DNA of 6,376 bases. Origin: an uncultured Eubacteriales bacterium. GTDB taxonomy: Bacteria > Bacillota > Clostridia > Lachnospirales > Lachnospiraceae. A program made the position numbers and the translations under genes. The notes under the pieces were generated by a model. The model made no database searches. It saw nothing but the letters and a program-made list of their open reading frames with translations, and was not told the origin of the DNA. Positions 5,619-6,376 of the stretch are shown one piece after another (the first letter of the stretch is position 1; the number at the start of each line of letters is the position of its first letter). Location: assembly GCA_902772745.1 (NCBI GenBank), contig CACYBV010000115.1, forward strand, positions 1 to 6,376, in the 5' to 3' direction.

Positions 5619-6376
5619 ATGAAGTATCAGGTGCAGGTTTTCACAAAGGCAATCGATGAGCGGTATTATCCTGCGGGACTTGCAGGAGCGGTGCATTTTG
5701 CCCTGCAGGATGAATCGGGAAAACAGACCGAACTGAACCGCGGCTACGGGATTCTGTTTGCGCGGGGAGAGATCAGCGCAGAGGGGACGATTGTCCCGAA
5801 GGCGGTGCGGAATCCGGAGATTTTCCGGACGGCGGACAGGAAATTCCTCATCCGGGCGCTCCGGACGGAGGAAAAGGGGGATCCGGAGCCGGAGCGGAAG
5901 TTCCTGTACTGGCGCTCAGAGGACCTGATCCGCTTTGAAGAAGTCAAGGATGCGGAAGATGCCTCGGATTCCGCGGAAAACGGAAGGGATCAAAAAGCGG
6001 GTTCGTCCGTCCTTCAGCCGGCGGTGTTGTCGGAAGAGGAGGCACAGAATGCGCTTGCCTTCTGGAATGCCGAACCGGGGAAAGCGCTGCTTCCCTTCCC
6101 GAAAGCTTCCGGCCTTGCGGACCCGGTGTTCTACAGGCACAGCGGGAAATGGTACTATATTTTCACGAATGACAATGAAAATGACATCGGTATCTATATT
6201 CGGGAAGCGGATACCGTTTCGGCGCTTCTTTCGGATGATATACCGATGCACAAAATCCTGGATGTCGATGAAGAAGCCGGCCTGATCCAGACCTTCTGGG
6301 CGCCGGAAATTCACGAAATCGGCGGAGAGATTTATATATTCTTTGCCGTCAGCGGCGCGCAGTTCGGTCCCTGCTG
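5619..6376 (+). CDS. Glycoside hydrolase family 43-type glycosidase, N-terminal part (cut by window edge)
   Basis: The ATG at 5619 opens 252 codons that run off the window, with AGGAGG (5606-5611) seven bases upstream. The protein begins MKYQVQVFTKAIDERYYPAG and has no signal peptide, so it probably acts in the cytoplasm on imported oligosaccharides. Residues 1-105 form an N-terminal region with propeller-like strand repeats (NPEIFRTADRKFLIRA at 65-80, LYWRSEDLIRF at 96-106). An acidic, low-complexity linker follows (about 107-145). The GH43 core then appears: ADPVFY (167-172), whose Asp168 is a candidate catalytic base; a strand reading KWYYIFTND (177-185); and FWAPEIHEI (226-234), the usual WAPE landmark. 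GH43 enzymes are mostly arabinosidases and xylosidases of plant cell-wall use. Substrate is not decidable, and the catalytic acid lies beyond the window. No clear promoter was found upstream, so readthrough from the exporter or a weak promoter is possible. Confidence 0.85.
   Translation, partial: MKYQVQVFTKAIDERYYPAGLAGAVHFALQDESGKQTELNRGYGILFARGEISAEGTIVPKAVRNPEIFRTADRKFLIRALRTEEKGDPEPERKFLYWRSEDLIRFEEVKDAEDASDSAENGRDQKAGSSVLQPAVLSEEEAQNALAFWNAEPGKALLPFPKASGLADPVFYRHSGKWYYIFTNDNENDIGIYIREADTVSALLSDDIPMHKILDVDEEAGLIQTFWAPEIHEIGGEIYIFFAVSGAQFGPC

Overview
The window looks like chromosomal DNA from a Bacillota (Firmicutes) bacterium, most likely a gut- or rumen-type member of Clostridia or Erysipelotrichia. 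This rests on strong purine-rich Shine-Dalgarno sites (AGGGAGGA, AGGAGA, AAAGGGGG, AAAGGAG, AGGAGG), sigma-A-like promoters, a two-gene heterodimeric ABC exporter of the BmrCD/LmrCD type, and a cytoplasmic family-43 glycoside hydrolase. The exact genus cannot be read from the sequence.

Layout. (1) Positions 1-264, minus strand: the first 88 codons of a beta-lactamase-family serine hydrolase with an intact SxxK motif, cut by the window edge. (2) Positions 265-422: a divergent control region with one promoter for the hydrolase and one for the rightward gene. A 13-bp perfect palindrome lies inside the spacer of the leftward promoter. (3) Positions 423-1461: an unrecognised, highly charged soluble protein read in three successive frames. 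It has a good promoter and ribosome binding site at its start, but the coding signal changes frame twice, near 478-482 and near 946-952. One added base at each point gives a single 346-residue protein, so the simplest reading is a broken gene or two sequencing errors. (4) Positions 1462-1742: a strong hairpin, a promoter and a GC-rich leader. The leader holds a possible 32-residue reading frame whose stop overlaps the transporter's likely TTG start. (5) Positions 1743-5433: two ABC half-transporters separated by one base. The first has Asp in place of the Walker B catalytic Glu, and the second has a normal Glu but an altered FSAGQ signature, which is the pattern of an asymmetric heterodimeric exporter. 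(6) Positions 5434-5618: a dense nested palindrome (5438-5550) with two mutually exclusive internal stems, resembling a REP-type repeat or a complex terminator. (7) Positions 5619-6376: the N-terminal 252 codons of a GH43-type glycosidase, cut by the window edge.

The two ABC genes clearly form one transcription unit and one complex. The others look like independent neighbours: a hydrolase, an orphan broken gene, an exporter and a sugar-releasing enzyme. I see no CRISPR array, tRNA, rRNA, transposase or phage gene. No undescribed system is convincingly present. The best leads are the twice-shifted orphan gene, the nested palindrome and the possible leader frame upstream of the exporter.
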